From Prochlorococcus sp. AG-347-I21 (GTDB lineage Bacteria; Cyanobacteriota; Cyanobacteriia; PCC-6307; Cyanobiaceae): a stretch of 64,000 nt of DNA. Location of the stretch: positions 1 to 64,000 of the forward strand of contig QCBP01000009.1 in assembly GCA_003279055.1 (NCBI GenBank), read 5' to 3'. The notes under the pieces are model-generated. The model had not been told where the DNA came from. It did not search any database and saw nothing but the letters and a program-made list of their open reading frames with translations. A program made the position numbers and the translations under genes. Position 1 is the stretch's first letter. The number at the start of each line of letters is the position of its first letter. Shown one piece after another: positions 1-10,622 of the stretch.

Positions 1-2403
1 GGTGTTGCGGCAAAGGTTCTAAAATCACTTGGCGTTAATCTTAAAGACTCAAGAATAGAGGTAGAAAAAATAATTGGTAGAGGTTCTGGTTTTGTAGCTG
101 TAGAAATACCTTTTACCCCTAGGGCAAAAAGAGTTTTAGAATTGTCTTTAGAAGAGGCTCGCCAATTAGGTCACAACTACATAGGTACTGAACATCTCCT
201 TTTAGGATTAATTAGGGAAGGTGAGGGAGTTGCTGCAAGAGTTCTTGAAAACCTTAGTATTGACCTTGCCAAAGTAAGGACACAAGTAATAAGGATGCTA
301 GGCGAAACAGCCGAAGTTGGTAGTGGAGGGAATTCAAGTAAGAGTAATTTAAAAACTGCTACCCTCGATGAATTTGGAACAAATTTAACAAAACTAGCTA
401 GTGAATCTAAACTAGATCCAGTTGTTGGACGTTATGCTGAAATCGACCGTGTTGTTCAAATATTGGGTAGGAGGACTAAAAATAATCCTGTTCTCATAGG
501 TGAACCTGGAGTAGGTAAAACAGCTATTGCAGAGGGTCTGGCACAAAGAATAGAGCTTGGAGATATTCCTGACATACTTGAAGATAAAAGAGTTTTAACT
601 CTTGATATAGGACTTTTAGTAGCTGGAACTAAATATAGAGGAGAATTTGAAGAAAGATTAAAAAAGATAATGGAAGAAATCAAATCTGCAGGCAATGTTA
701 TCCTTGTCATCGATGAAGTTCATACTTTGATAGGCGCCGGAGCTGCTGAAGGGGCAATTGATGCAGCAAATATTCTGAAGCCTGCATTAGCGAGAGGAGA
801 ACTTCAATGTATTGGAGCAACAACTCTTGATGAGTACAGAAAACATATTGAAAGAGATGCTGCCTTAGAAAGAAGATTTCAACCTGTCATGGTAGGTGAG
901 CCATCTATCGAGGATACAATTGAAATCTTAAAAGGTCTTCGAGAACGTTATGAACAACATCATCGTCTAAAAATCACTGATGATGCATTAGAAGCTGCAG
1001 CTCACTTAGGTGACCGCTATATATCTGATAGATTTTTACCTGATAAAGCTATAGATCTTATCGATGAGGCTGGAAGTAGAGTTCGCTTGATAAATTCTAA
1101 ACTTCCACCTGAAGCTAAACAAATAGATAAAGAACTAAGACAAATTCAAAAACAAAAAGAAGAATCTGTGAGAGACCAAAACTTTGATCAAGCTGGTCAA
1201 TTAAGAGAAAAAGAGATTGAATTATCTGCAAAAATCAAAGAAGTACTAGAAAATAAAAAAGAATCCTCGACTGATGATGAATCTTTGAAAGATACAAACG
1301 CTGAGAAACTTAATTCAAAACTTTTACAAAACCCTATGGTTAGTGAAGAGGACGTTGCTCATATAGTTGCATCTTGGACTGGTGTACCTGTGCAAAAGCT
1401 AACTGAAACAGAATCAGTCAAGCTTCTCAACATGGAGGAAACACTTCACCAAAGATTAATAGGACAAGACGAAGCTGTAAAAGCTGTTTCTAAAGCTATT
1501 AGAAGAGCAAGAGTAGGTTTAAAAAATCCTAATAGACCTATTGCAAGTTTCATCTTTTCAGGACCTACTGGTGTAGGTAAAACTGAATTAACTAAATCAT
1601 TAGCTTCATATTTCTTTGGTAGCGAAGAAGCAATGATCAGGTTAGATATGTCAGAATTTATGGAAAGACATACAGTTAGTAAACTTATAGGTTCACCTCC
1701 TGGATATGTTGGTTTCAATGAAGGTGGTCAACTTACTGAGGCGGTCAGAAGAAGACCTTATACGGTTGTTTTATTCGATGAAGTAGAAAAAGCTCATCCA
1801 GATGTATTCAATTTATTATTACAACTTCTTGAGGACGGTAGACTAACAGATTCCAAGGGCAGAACTGTAGATTTTAAAAATACTTTACTTATAATGACTT
1901 CTAATATTGGTTCAAAAGTAATTGAGAAAGGTGGTGGTGGATTAGGATTTGAGTTCTCTGGTGATTCTGTTGAGGATAGTCAGTATAATAGAATTAAATC
2001 TTTGGTTAATGAAGAACTAAAGCAATACTTTAGACCTGAATTTTTAAATAGACTTGATGAAATAATTGTATTTAGGCAACTATCCAAAAATGAGGTAAAA
2101 CAAATTGCTGAAATTATGTTGCAAGAGGTTTTTGCAAGATTACAAGATAAGGGCATTAAATTAGATGTAACAGATGCTTTCAAAGAAAGACTTGTTGAAG
2201 AAGGATATAATCCTTCTTATGGGGCAAGACCCTTAAGAAGAGCTGTAATGCGCTTATTAGAGGATAGCTTGGCTGAAGAAGTTCTTTCTGGAAGAATAAA
2301 AGAAGGAGATAAGGCTTTAGTTGATATAGACGATAATAAAAAAGTTACAATAAATATTTCCTCTGAAGAATCTCCTCAAGAATTGGCAGGCGCTAACTTC
2401 TAG
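1..2403 (+). CDS. clpC: ATP-dependent Clp protease ATPase subunit ClpC (5'-truncated by window edge)
   Basis: Class I Clp/HSP100 unfoldase that feeds proteins to the ClpP protease in the cytosol. The frame is open from base 1, so the first roughly 40 codons lie outside the window; the TTG at 142 is internal and not a start. Visible in order: end of Clp N-domain repeat 1 and all of repeat 2 ([18 protein letters not shown]), first AAA+ module with Walker A GEPGVGKT and Walker B VIDEVH, a UVR-like segment ([14 protein letters not shown]), second AAA+ module with GPTGVGKTE and [11 protein letters not shown], and the C-terminal D2-small domain. About 800 residues are present, as expected for ClpC. 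The UVR segment separates it from ClpB. The next gene starts 13 nt downstream on the same strand. Confidence 0.97.
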   Translation, partial: GVAAKVLKSLGVNLKDSRIEVEKIIGRGSGFVAVEIPFTPRAKRVLELSLEEARQLGHNYIGTEHLLLGLIREGEGVAARVLENLSIDLAKVRTQVIRMLGETAEVGSGGNSSKSNLKTATLDEFGTNLTKLASESKLDPVVGRYAEIDRVVQILGRRTKNNPVLIGEPGVGKTAIAEGLAQRIELGDIPDILEDKRVLTLDIGLLVAGTKYRGEFEERLKKIMEEIKSAGNVILVIDEVHTLIGAGAAEGAIDAANILKPALARGELQCIGATTLDEYRKHIERDAALERRFQPVMVGEPSIEDTIEILKGLRERYEQHHRLKITDDALEAAAHLGDRYISDRFLPDKAIDLIDEAGSRVRLINSKLPPEAKQIDKELRQIQKQKEESVRDQNFDQAGQLREKEIELSAKIKEVLENKKESSTDDESLKDTNAEKLNSKLLQNPMVSEEDVAHIVASWTGVPVQKLTETESVKLLNMEETLHQRLIGQDEAVKAVSKAIRRARVGLKNPNRPIASFIFSGPTGVGKTELTKSLASYFFGSEEAMIRLDMSEFMERHTVSKLIGSPPGYVGFNEGGQLTEAVRRRPYTVVLFDEVEKAHPDVFNLLLQLLEDGRLTDSKGRTVDFKNTLLIMTSNIGSKVIEKGGGGLGFEFSGDSVEDSQYNRIKSLVNEELKQYFRPEFLNRLDEIIVFRQLSKNEVKQIAEIMLQEVFARLQDKGIKLDVTDAFKERLVEEGYNPSYGARPLRRAVMRLLEDSLAEEVLSGRIKEGDKALVDIDDNKKVTINISSEESPQELAGANF

Positions 2404-2416
2404 TTATTTAACATAT

Positions 2417-3508
2417 ATGCAATCAATCTCTCCAGCAACTATTTTTAGGGGAAGTTATGCCTGGCAAAAATCTTTACCTCATATTATTAAATTAACTAAA
2501 AGTCCATTAATTCTAGGTAGAAGTATTCATACGAATAATTTAAGAAATAAAATTTTTATTGATTTAAAAAATTTAAACCTTAATGTTAATTCTGCTAATT
2601 TAGAGTTTGATTGTTGTTACGAAGATATTTCAAGAGTAAAGAATTTTATATTGGAGAATAATCATGATTCTGTTATTGCAGCTGGGGGCGGCAAAGTTCT
2701 AGACGCTGGGAAATATATAGCTGATTGTCTTAATATTCCCTGTATTACAGTTCCTTTTAGCGCCTCTACATGCGCAGGTTGGACAGCGTTATCGAATATT
2801 TATACAAAAAATGGCCAATTCATAAAGGATGTTGTTTTAGGAGCATGTCCAAAAATCCTAGTATATGATTATAAATTTATTCAAACAGCACCATCAAGGA
2901 CACTTGCGAGTGGCATAGCTGATGCTTTGGCAAAATGGTATGAATCCTCAATAACAAGTTCAACAATAGAAGATGGTCTTGTTCAACAAGCGATTCAGAT
3001 ATCAAGAGTTTTAAGAGATCAACTATTAATAGATGGAGAAAAAGCATTTAAGTTTGAATTTGAAGAAAATCCTTCTTGGAGAAATACTATAGAAGCTTGT
3101 GGACTTACAGCAGGTTTAGTAGGGGGTATTGGTGGAGAAAAGTGTAGGACTGCAGCAGCACACGCTATTCATAATGCAATTACTCAGATTATTACCCCAA
3201 ATAAATTCCTTCATGGTGAGATTGTTGGTGTCGGATTACTATTACAATTAAGACTAGAAGAGTTGAAAAATAATAATAAATTAGCTGATCAATCAATTAA
3301 ACAATTGTTGGTACTTATGAAAGAATTGAATTTGCCAACTACAATTGCACAACTAGGAATAAACGTTTTTGAAAATAACAATTTAGAAAAAATTGCTGAT
3401 TTTACTTGTCGAGAAAAGTCTGAGATTCACTTCTTACCTTTTAAAATTCATAAAAAGGACATAGTTGAGGTAATTGCAAATTTTGAACAACAAAAAATTA
3501 AAATATAA
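2417..3508 (+). CDS. Iron-containing alcohol dehydrogenase family, glycerol dehydrogenase-like
   Basis: 363 residues of the GldA/glycerol-1-phosphate dehydrogenase branch of metal-dependent alcohol dehydrogenases. The nucleotide-binding segment AAGGGKVLDAGKYIAD is clear. The family's metal ligands are probably D168 region (SGIADALAKWYE) and the histidines in AAAHAIHNAI and LHGEIVGVG. GldA oxidises glycerol to dihydroxyacetone with NAD in heterotrophs; the substrate in an obligate phototroph is unknown and could be another polyol or a polar-lipid precursor. ATG start 13 nt after clpC. It lies 8 nt before the downstream hydrolase, so the two are probably co-transcribed. Family assignment is firm; substrate is not. 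Confidence 0.85.
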   Translation: MQSISPATIFRGSYAWQKSLPHIIKLTKSPLILGRSIHTNNLRNKIFIDLKNLNLNVNSANLEFDCCYEDISRVKNFILENNHDSVIAAGGGKVLDAGKYIADCLNIPCITVPFSASTCAGWTALSNIYTKNGQFIKDVVLGACPKILVYDYKFIQTAPSRTLASGIADALAKWYESSITSSTIEDGLVQQAIQISRVLRDQLLIDGEKAFKFEFEENPSWRNTIEACGLTAGLVGGIGGEKCRTAAAHAIHNAITQIITPNKFLHGEIVGVGLLLQLRLEELKNNNKLADQSIKQLLVLMKELNLPTTIAQLGINVFENNNLEKIADFTCREKSEIHFLPFKIHKKDIVEVIANFEQQKIKI

Positions 3509-3516
3509 TTATCCTT

Positions 3517-4416
3517 TTGACTAAAAATCATTTTGAAAAATTTAGTGATTTAAATATTGATTTTTTTGAAACTTCCAAAATATCTCTATTAGATCCATTA
3601 GGTCTTTATTTAGCAAATGATGTTAAGTGGATAAAACTCAATCAAAAATGGAACTCTTTAAAATTCCCTGTAGTTATTGGAGGTAAAGGTCAACCCTTAC
3701 TTCTTCTTCATGGTTTTGATAGTAGTTTTTTAGAGTTTAGGAGAATATATCAATCATTAAAAAGAAATTTCCAAGTTATAGTGCCTGATCTATTAGGTTT
3801 TGGTTTTAGTCCTAGGTGCGCAACAAATGAATATAATCCTTCAAAAATAATTTCATATTTAATTGATCTCCTTAAGACCTTAAAAATAACAAAAAATCTA
3901 AAAATTATTGGAGCTTCTATGGGAGGCTCAACTGCGTTAAAGCTCGCTTTTGATATGCCCAATTCTATTGATAAAATTATGCTATTGTCTCCCGCTGGAT
4001 TGTTCGGAGAACCTAAGAGAATTCCTTTTCCTCTTAACCAAATTGGCGCTTCATTTCTTGGATTGCCCCAAGTTAGAAAAAGTCTTTGTAGGCAAGCATT
4101 TGCTTTCCCAGATGAATGTGTTGGTGAAATGGAAGAGCAAATTGCTTCAATTCATTTGGGTTGTAGAGGGTGGAGGAATGCACTCGCATCATTTGCAAAA
4201 AGTGGAGGGTTTGCAGGAACACATAAATATATTCAAAACATCCCAATTAAAACAATATGCGGAGAAAATGATCGAATTCTAGGAAAAAAAGAGATTAAAA
4301 ATATAAGTAAAATTGAAAAATTAAATTTTGTAGGGTTGCAAAATTGTGGCCATCTTCCTCATGTAGATCTACCATCATTGTCGGGTAAAATTATTCAGGA
4401 TTATTTTCTGGAATAA
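3517..4416 (+). CDS. Alpha/beta hydrolase
   Basis: 299 residues with the alpha/beta-hydrolase fold. The oxyanion segment is LLLLHGFDSSFLEF, the nucleophile elbow is GASMGGSTAL (Ser in G-x-S-x-G), a late acid is in CGENDRILG and the catalytic His is in GCGHLPHVDLP-like context (NCGHLPH). No signal peptide is seen, so it is cytosolic. The start is a TTG at 3517; no better in-frame ATG lies upstream before the preceding stop. It sits 8 nt after the GldA-like gene. The substrate cannot be read from the sequence; relatives include haloperoxidase-like esterases and C-C bond hydrolases. Confidence 0.85.
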   Translation: MTKNHFEKFSDLNIDFFETSKISLLDPLGLYLANDVKWIKLNQKWNSLKFPVVIGGKGQPLLLLHGFDSSFLEFRRIYQSLKRNFQVIVPDLLGFGFSPRCATNEYNPSKIISYLIDLLKTLKITKNLKIIGASMGGSTALKLAFDMPNSIDKIMLLSPAGLFGEPKRIPFPLNQIGASFLGLPQVRKSLCRQAFAFPDECVGEMEEQIASIHLGCRGWRNALASFAKSGGFAGTHKYIQNIPIKTICGENDRILGKKEIKNISKIEKLNFVGLQNCGHLPHVDLPSLSGKIIQDYFLE

Positions 4417-4428
4417 AAGATTTCTTTA

Positions 4429-5286
4429 TTAATTTAAGTATTTGAGAATTATAAAAATGTAATACAAAACAGATGGAGTAAAGATGTAACTGTCAATTCT
4501 GTCGAGAATACCTCCATGTCCAGGTAAGAAAGTTCCGGAATCTTTTATTTTTGCATCCCTCTTCATCATTGATTCAATTAAATCTCCAACTAATGCCATA
4601 AGAGAAATTAAAGTCCCATATAAAATTCCAACTAATAATGGATTCTCCCAATTAAGCATAAATGAGAAAAATATTGCAAGTAAAATTGAACAGATTATTC
4701 CTCCAACTAAACCTTCTATAGTTTTGCTCGGGGATATTGGAGAAAGAGATGTTTTACCAAAAGATTTCCCAATGAAATAAGAACCAATATCACTAGCTAC
4801 AATTAAGAAACAAGAGGTTAAAGTCAAATGAAGACCAGTAGTACTTGATAAGTTCTCAATAGAAATAAAAACTTGATTTGTACTTATTAGCACTGAATCT
4901 AATTCCCTTAACTTAATCCAGTAACTAGGTAAAAAACCTAAATAGAATAACCCAAAAATTGAAGCCGCAATATCTGAAATAGTTCCTGGTTTTGGTTGCA
5001 AAAGTAACCAAGTGCATATTCCAACTGAACAGATTGGAAGAATTGAATTTGATATTTCTCCTTCAAGCAAACCTATGGTTTTAAGATAAGTAGAAATTAT
5101 AATTACGAAAGATGAAAATAATGTAGTTTTTGTAGCTGGTTTTATTCCTTTAAATTCTGCCATTCTAAAAAATTCCAATAATGCTAAGTAAGAAAGTAAA
5201 GCTGTTGCTAATGTAAAAAACCATCCCCCCAACAAAACAACAATTAAACCAAAAATTCCTATAAGTAATCCGCTTCTCAATCTCAT
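4429..5286 (-). CDS. cdsA: Phosphatidate cytidylyltransferase
   Basis: Makes CDP-diacylglycerol from phosphatidic acid and CTP, the branch point for phosphatidylglycerol in the membrane. The 285-residue protein is hydrophobic throughout with about seven to eight predicted membrane segments. Near the C terminus it carries the family signature: KRDAKIKDSG followed by PGHGGILDRID, with the metal-binding Asp residues. Length matches bacterial CdsA. ATG start. It is convergent with the alpha/beta hydrolase (12 nt between stops) and lies 9 nt downstream of the PLP decarboxylase on the same strand, suggesting co-transcription. Confidence 0.95.
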   Translation of the reverse strand: MRLRSGLLIGIFGLIVVLLGGWFFTLATALLSYLALLEFFRMAEFKGIKPATKTTLFSSFVIIISTYLKTIGLLEGEISNSILPICSVGICTWLLLQPKPGTISDIAASIFGLFYLGFLPSYWIKLRELDSVLISTNQVFISIENLSSTTGLHLTLTSCFLIVASDIGSYFIGKSFGKTSLSPISPSKTIEGLVGGIICSILLAIFFSFMLNWENPLLVGILYGTLISLMALVGDLIESMMKRDAKIKDSGTFLPGHGGILDRIDSYIFTPSVLYYIFIILKYLN

Positions 5287-5295
5287 ATCAGATTT

Positions 5296-6693
5296 CTATG
5301 TTTCTATAACTCTTATATTAAAATTTATCAGATCTTTATTGCATAAACTTTGATTATTTATCCAATTAAACCTATCCAAGTCAATTTTTTCTCCAGGAAC
5401 TATAAGTGGGATTCCAGGAGGATAAGGGCAAATAATATCTCCAGATATTTTATTTAACGATTGCGAGAAAGGAATACTCTTAGTCTCACTTCTCCATGCA
5501 TTTCCAATTTCAATTTCGGGGGCTTGAACTAATTTAAAAGGGGATTGGAGCACTTCTAAACTTTTTAATTTTTTAGAATTTAAGAGTAATTTATTCCACA
5601 ACTTCTCAAATAAATTAACAAAATCTTTTTGATTAGCAAATCCTAAGCAAAAAGTTAGAGTCATCATTTCTGGTAATTCAGCAATAAGACCATTTTTATA
5701 AAAAAATTTATCAGCAGTAAAACCATCAATCCCGGCCTTAGATGTATTTACTACTATTTTTAAAGGATCTTGGGTTTCTATGAGAGGAATATTCTTTTGT
5801 ACTAATTTTTTGTAAATACTTTTTGCCTCTAAAATTCTTTTTTGATATTTAGATAAACTTTTTTTATCGAGCCAGTCTTTAATACACTCTTCACAAGAAG
5901 ACAGTAATAAAGAACTTGGACTAGTAGTTTGCAATAAATTAATGCTCTTGATTAAATTATGCTCTTTTATTAGATTCCCTTTGTACCAAAGTGCAGCCGT
6001 TTGAGTTAACCCGTTGAGAGATTTATGTAATGAGTGAACCACTAAATCAGCGTTTGATAATAAAGCAGATTTCGGTAAATTAAGGTTTTCACAAAAAAGG
6101 AAATAAGAACCGTGGGCCTCATCAATTAAAACAGGTAAATTTTTTTGATGACAAAGATCTATTAAAGGCTCTACATCTGCAGCATAACCATGATATGAGG
6201 GGCTTACAAGAATTACCCCAACAATTTTTTTCTCTTTAAAATTTAATTTTTCAAAAACATTTTCTAACCAGATTTTTGTTACCGGTTTGTAATGCCCAGT
6301 TTCTTTTGAAAATTCCAGGTCAAAGAATATTGGAAGTATGTTCTGCATCGCACAGGTTTTTATAACACTTATATGAACATTTCTTGGCATGAGAATAGTT
6401 TCTCCAGGACTAGCCATTGCAATTACAGCTGATTGTATTAATCCAGAGGCTCCATTGACTCCAAAGAAACATCCTTTCGACCTAAATCTTTCAGAGAATT
6501 CTCTTTGAGATTTGGCAATTAATCCACTATTGGATAATGGTGAGCCTATCTCAGGTAGCTCCGGTAAGTCCCAATACCCAGGATTGTGTTTTAATAATTT
6601 AACCAATTTCTTTGGTAAAGCTGCTCCTCGATTATGAGCAGGGAAGAAAAGTGACTTTAAAAACTTTTTAGTTAGAAAAGATGAAATGCTCAT
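5296..6693 (-). CDS. Orn/Lys/Arg decarboxylase family, PLP-dependent
   Basis: 465 residues of the fold-I PLP decarboxylase family (Orn/Lys/Arg decarboxylase major domain). GVNGASGLIQSAVIAM is the cofactor phosphate-binding segment, VLIDEAHGSYF contains the ring-stacking Asp and His, and SLHKSLNGLTQTA contains the Schiff-base Lys. The C-terminal domain is short, as in the Bacillus SpeA type, without the N-terminal wing of the inducible E. coli enzymes. The likely role is decarboxylation of arginine, lysine or ornithine towards polyamines; which amino acid cannot be decided from the sequence. Upstream of cdsA; start codon ATG, 56 nt from the divergent ABC1 gene. Confidence 0.85.
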   Translation of the reverse strand: MSISSFLTKKFLKSLFFPAHNRGAALPKKLVKLLKHNPGYWDLPELPEIGSPLSNSGLIAKSQREFSERFRSKGCFFGVNGASGLIQSAVIAMASPGETILMPRNVHISVIKTCAMQNILPIFFDLEFSKETGHYKPVTKIWLENVFEKLNFKEKKIVGVILVSPSYHGYAADVEPLIDLCHQKNLPVLIDEAHGSYFLFCENLNLPKSALLSNADLVVHSLHKSLNGLTQTAALWYKGNLIKEHNLIKSINLLQTTSPSSLLLSSCEECIKDWLDKKSLSKYQKRILEAKSIYKKLVQKNIPLIETQDPLKIVVNTSKAGIDGFTADKFFYKNGLIAELPEMMTLTFCLGFANQKDFVNLFEKLWNKLLLNSKKLKSLEVLQSPFKLVQAPEIEIGNAWRSETKSIPFSQSLNKISGDIICPYPPGIPLIVPGEKIDLDRFNWINNQSLCNKDLINFNIRVIET

Positions 6694-6749
6694 AAACTAT
6701 TAGTGACACATATAGAATAAGTTTGATGAAATTCTTTTTTTGATAGTTT

Positions 6750-8417
6750 TTGACTTTAATGACAGGATCTTATTCGAAGTATTCAGTAAAAGATGATTTG
6801 ATTTGGTTGATTTTGAGACCATGGATTTTTATCCCAAGAGTTTTATATATACTTTTAACTTTTATTTTTCTTTTTTTAAGAATACTTTTTCAAGGTAACA
6901 GTAAAAGTAAAAATGTACAAAAAAATCTCTCAAAATATCTTTTCGATGTAATAACAGATTTAGGACCTTGTTTTATAAAATTAGGACAGGCACTTTCAAC
7001 TAGACCAGACCTTGTTAGACAAGATTGGCTTACAGAACTTACAAACTTACAGGATAATCTCCCTGCATTTGATCATAAAATTGCTTTAAAAATTATTGAA
7101 GAGGAACTTGGGGCTCCCCCTAATGAATTATTTGATGAGTTTCCGGATAGTCCTATTGCTTCAGCAAGCTTAGGTCAGGTTTATAAAACAAAAACAAAAA
7201 ATAATACTTACGTAGCTGTAAAAGTACAAAGGCCAAATTTGTACTTTCTCATAAGAAGAGATGTTGTAATATTGAGGCTTTTATCAACTTTTTTATCTCC
7301 ATTTTTACCATTAAATATTGGTGTTGGCATTGGAGAAATAATAGATGAATTTGGTAAGGCACTTTTTGATGAAATTGACTATGAAAAAGAGGCTGAAAAT
7401 GCTTTAAAGTTTGCAGATTTATTCAAAGATAATCCAAATGTTTTTATTCCTAAATTGGAAAAAAATTTTTCAACCAAAAGAATTATTACTACCTCTTGGA
7501 TTGAGGGTGTTAAGTTAAGAGATCGTGCTTTGTTGGAGGAAAATAATTTAATACCTTCTTCTTTTATAAAAACTTGTGTGATCAGTGGTCTTCAACAATT
7601 ATTTGAATATGGATATTTTCATGCTGACCCACATCCTGGAAATATGTTTGCTCTAAAAGGAGGAAATGCAGATTTTGGATATTTAGCTTATGTGGATTTC
7701 GGAATGATGGATACAATTACAAATTCAGATAGACTTACTCTCATTAAGGCAATAGTTCACATAATAAATGAAGAATACTATCTTCTTGCAAAAGATTTTC
7801 AGAAATTAGGATTTCTAACTAAAGATCAAGATCTTCAAGAACTTGTTGAACCATTAAAACAAGTCCTCGGTGGATCTCTAAGTGCTGAGGTTGGGAATTT
7901 TAATCTTAAAAATGTAACAGATAAATTCTCAAAACTTATGTATTCTTACCCCTTTAGAGTGCCTAGTAGGTTCGCATTGATTATAAGAGCAGTTGTTAGT
8001 CAAGAAGGATTAGCATTAAGACTAGATCCTGAATTTAAAATCTTAAAGATTGCATATCCTTACATAGCAAAAAAACTACTTACTGATGATTCTGAAGAAA
8101 TTTTAGAAATTCTTTTAGAAGTTGTTTTTGATAAAAATGGCCGCATACAAACAGAAAAAGTTGAAAGCTTATTAAATATTTTATTTAAAGATTCTGAAAA
8201 TATTAATTCAGACCTTATACCGGTTGCTAATGCTGGATTGAAATTATTTATCAGTAAAAAAGGATCCGAAGTTAGAAGAAATCTTCTTTTAAGTCTTGTA
8301 AAAGATGATAAATTAGAATTAACTGAAGTAAAAAAACTCTTAGGTATAATTAGAGATACCTTTAGCCCTTTGAATATTGCTAAAGGTGCAGTTAAAAATA
8401 TTATTACTACTGTTTAG
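6750..8417 (+). CDS. ABC1/UbiB-family atypical protein kinase
   Basis: 555 residues. The family signature KLGQALSTRPDL is at residues 77-88, followed by the Ala-rich nucleotide loop ASASLGQVY, the Lys strand VAVKVQRP, the catalytic HADPHPGNM and the metal-binding YVDFGMMD. A hydrophobic segment (about residues 27-47) near the N terminus suggests membrane association. In cyanobacteria and plastids, relatives act on quinone/prenyl-lipid metabolism and stress responses; the exact target here is unknown. The start is TTG at 6750; an in-frame ATG at 6759 is an equally possible start. Divergent from the decarboxylase. Confidence 0.9.
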   Translation: MTLMTGSYSKYSVKDDLIWLILRPWIFIPRVLYILLTFIFLFLRILFQGNSKSKNVQKNLSKYLFDVITDLGPCFIKLGQALSTRPDLVRQDWLTELTNLQDNLPAFDHKIALKIIEEELGAPPNELFDEFPDSPIASASLGQVYKTKTKNNTYVAVKVQRPNLYFLIRRDVVILRLLSTFLSPFLPLNIGVGIGEIIDEFGKALFDEIDYEKEAENALKFADLFKDNPNVFIPKLEKNFSTKRIITTSWIEGVKLRDRALLEENNLIPSSFIKTCVISGLQQLFEYGYFHADPHPGNMFALKGGNADFGYLAYVDFGMMDTITNSDRLTLIKAIVHIINEEYYLLAKDFQKLGFLTKDQDLQELVEPLKQVLGGSLSAEVGNFNLKNVTDKFSKLMYSYPFRVPSRFALIIRAVVSQEGLALRLDPEFKILKIAYPYIAKKLLTDDSEEILEILLEVVFDKNGRIQTEKVESLLNILFKDSENINSDLIPVANAGLKLFISKKGSEVRRNLLLSLVKDDKLELTEVKKLLGIIRDTFSPLNIAKGAVKNIITTV

Positions 8418-8592
8418 TTTTTATATTTATTTCTAGTGATCACAAATGATTTGTAATTGTTCAAAATTAAATAAATTAAGTATTTCTAAAAAATTTGCGT
8501 ATTCAAAAAAATTAAGTCTGCTAAAGTAGACTTATTGTAATCATAGAAAATAATTTTAAATTAATTAAATATAATAATTTTGATAATATGCA

Positions 8593-9087
8593 ATGAATAT
8601 TTTGAGAAATCTATTTTTCTTTGGTAAAAAAAATGAAAATAATAAAAGTTTGAACGAAAGTGAAGTTGATCAGTTTAGAGAGATTGCAAGTTTAGTAAAA
8701 GAAGCAAGAATCCAAAAGGAACTAACAATAAAAGAATTGTCTCATCTTTCTAAAATTCCTGAACAAATAATAAATTCTATTGAAAAAAATGATAAAAAAA
8801 TTAGACCAAAATATCCATTTATAAGATCTATATTAATTAAGTTAGAGGAATGCTTAGAATTAAAAAAAAATACATTAATAAAATTTGCTATTAGAGAAAG
8901 AGAAACTTTGAAGAAAGAAAAAAAAGACTTTCTCGTTAGTAAATTCGATTTAATAAATACTTGGCAGGGAAGTTTATTGTATTTTTTTATATTACTTTTA
9001 ACTATATTTATATTGAAGAGATACTTTATTTTAAATGTAAATATTATAGAGATTCAAAATATTGAAAAAAAAATCATTGATAAATAA
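8593..9087 (+). CDS. Short RodZ-like HTH membrane protein
   Basis: 164 residues. An N-terminal cytoplasmic helix-turn-helix of the RodZ/XRE type spans about residues 28-95 (LVKEARIQKELTIKELSHLS, then a Pro after ISK). A single membrane span follows at about 118-138, with only about 25 residues beyond it. This is the RodZ arrangement (HTH, basic linker, one TM helix) without the C-terminal beta domain. RodZ bridges MreB to the membrane; a role in cell shape or division is inferred by analogy only. A 175-nt AT-rich gap separates it from the ABC1 gene, so it may have its own promoter. Convergent with malQ. Confidence 0.6.
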   Translation: MNILRNLFFFGKKNENNKSLNESEVDQFREIASLVKEARIQKELTIKELSHLSKIPEQIINSIEKNDKKIRPKYPFIRSILIKLEECLELKKNTLIKFAIRERETLKKEKKDFLVSKFDLINTWQGSLLYFFILLLTIFILKRYFILNVNIIEIQNIEKKIIDK

Positions 9088-9101
9088 TCTTAAATAAATA
9101 C

Positions 9102-10622
9102 CTAATTTCTTGTTCTTCCATAATTATTTCCTAGCTTACTAAAATTTCTAATATTGTTTTCTATTTCTTCTAAAGGTCGATTTAACTTCCATCTCCAATT
9201 ATTTTTTGTAGTGCCAGGTTTATTGAATCTGCTTGAGTCATCTAGAGATAATATATCTTGTATTGGAGCAATAAAGAGATGAGCGTTGGTTTCCATTCCA
9301 ATTTCTATCAAACTCCACGAAGGATCTTCCGAGAAATTATACTCATTTTTTATTCTTGTTTTGGAGTCAATGTTTAGACTTTCCCACCATGAGCGTGAAG
9401 TAGAGTTGTCATGAGTGCCTGTATAAACAACCCAATTTTCACCTTCAATATTCTTTGGTAAATATGGGTTATCTTCATTGCCATCAAAAGCGAATTGTAA
9501 TATTTTCATACCAGGCAGTTCAAAATTTTTCCTTAATTTTTCTACATCTGGAGTAATTACTCCAAGGTCTTCCGCAATTATTGGTAGATATTCAGTCCCT
9601 AAATCTTTTTTGAGCTTATTTAATAGTGTTTTACCTGGAGAATTTATCCATTTGCCAGAAATTGCCGTTTTAGAATCGCCACTAACTCTCCAGTAACCCG
9701 CTAAAGCCCTGAAATGATCTAATCGCAAAAAGTCAACAAGTTCAAATTGTCTTTTAAATCTTTTTCTCCACCAATCGAAGTTAGACCTCTTATGTTTTGA
9801 CCAAAAGTAAGTTGGAGTTCCCCATAATTGTCCTGTTGATGAAAAATAATCAGGTGGAACACCACTTTGAAAGATTAAATCTCCATTTTTAAAAATTGAA
9901 AATAGTGATTTATTGCTCCATACGTCTGCACTGTCCCTAGAGACATAAAAGGGTAAATCTCCTATTAGCTTAATATTACAAAATTTTGCAAGATTTTTAA
10001 TACTACGCCATTGCTTATCTAAATGCCACTGGATTAGTTTTTTTATAAGTATCTCTTCACTTTTTTCCTTAATCCATGATTTTAAAAACTTGTTATTTTT
10101 TGTTTTAAATTCTTGAGGCCATTCCCACCAAGGCAACATATTAAATTCTTCTTTGATTACAATAAATGTTGAATAATCTTCAACCCAAAAATTCTTAAGA
10201 ATCCATTTATGAAAATTAATTTTTCTCTCTTCAGATTGGGAACTCCAACCCTGCAAAAGGAGGTGACCTAATTTTTTTGTTAGATCATCTGCATCTTCAA
10301 AATCAAAATTGCTCTTTTCATGATTTGCGGGACCTAACTCTTCTTTACTAGAAATAAATATAAACCCCTTTTTGATTAAATCATCTACATCGAGAAACCA
10401 TGGGTTAAGTGCAAAACTAGATGGTGAACTATAGGGAGATCCTTTAGAGTCAGTAGGTGTAAGAGGTAAAAATTGCCAGTATTCAATTCCATGCTTGTGA
10501 AGCTTTTTTATCCACTCTTTAGCCCCTCTTCCAAAAGTTCCACATACTCTTCCTCCTGGAATACTTGAAGGATGCATGAGTACGCCTAATGATTTTTTTG
10601 TTTGAACTTTCTGTATATGCAT
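9102..10622 (-). CDS. malQ: 4-alpha-glucanotransferase (GH77)
   Basis: 506 residues of glycoside hydrolase family 77. It transfers maltooligosaccharide segments between glucans in glycogen turnover in the cytosol. FLRLDHFRALAGYW holds the catalytic nucleophile Asp, IIAEDLGVITPDV the acid/base Glu, and YTGTHDNSTSRSWW the transition-state Asp. The N-terminal substrate segment PSSIPGGRVCGTFGRGA and YWQFLPLTPTDSKGSPYSS are typical. Length matches bacterial and plastid enzymes. It complements the GH57 glucan enzyme at 26.7 kb. ATG start, with a 250-nt gap to prs on the divergent side. Confidence 0.96.
   Translation of the reverse strand: MHIQKVQTKKSLGVLMHPSSIPGGRVCGTFGRGAKEWIKKLHKHGIEYWQFLPLTPTDSKGSPYSSPSSFALNPWFLDVDDLIKKGFIFISSKEELGPANHEKSNFDFEDADDLTKKLGHLLLQGWSSQSEERKINFHKWILKNFWVEDYSTFIVIKEEFNMLPWWEWPQEFKTKNNKFLKSWIKEKSEEILIKKLIQWHLDKQWRSIKNLAKFCNIKLIGDLPFYVSRDSADVWSNKSLFSIFKNGDLIFQSGVPPDYFSSTGQLWGTPTYFWSKHKRSNFDWWRKRFKRQFELVDFLRLDHFRALAGYWRVSGDSKTAISGKWINSPGKTLLNKLKKDLGTEYLPIIAEDLGVITPDVEKLRKNFELPGMKILQFAFDGNEDNPYLPKNIEGENWVVYTGTHDNSTSRSWWESLNIDSKTRIKNEYNFSEDPSWSLIEIGMETNAHLFIAPIQDILSLDDSSRFNKPGTTKNNWRWKLNRPLEEIENNIRNFSKLGNNYGRTRN

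Noticed and set aside
142-144. TTG at 142 as start of clpC
   Set aside because: The frame is open and clearly ClpC-like back to base 1, so the true start lies outside the window.
8514-8533. Hairpin AAGTCTGC/GTAGACTT after the ABC1 kinase gene
   Set aside because: No T run follows and the stem contains a G-T pair, so it is not supported as a terminator; no other role seen.
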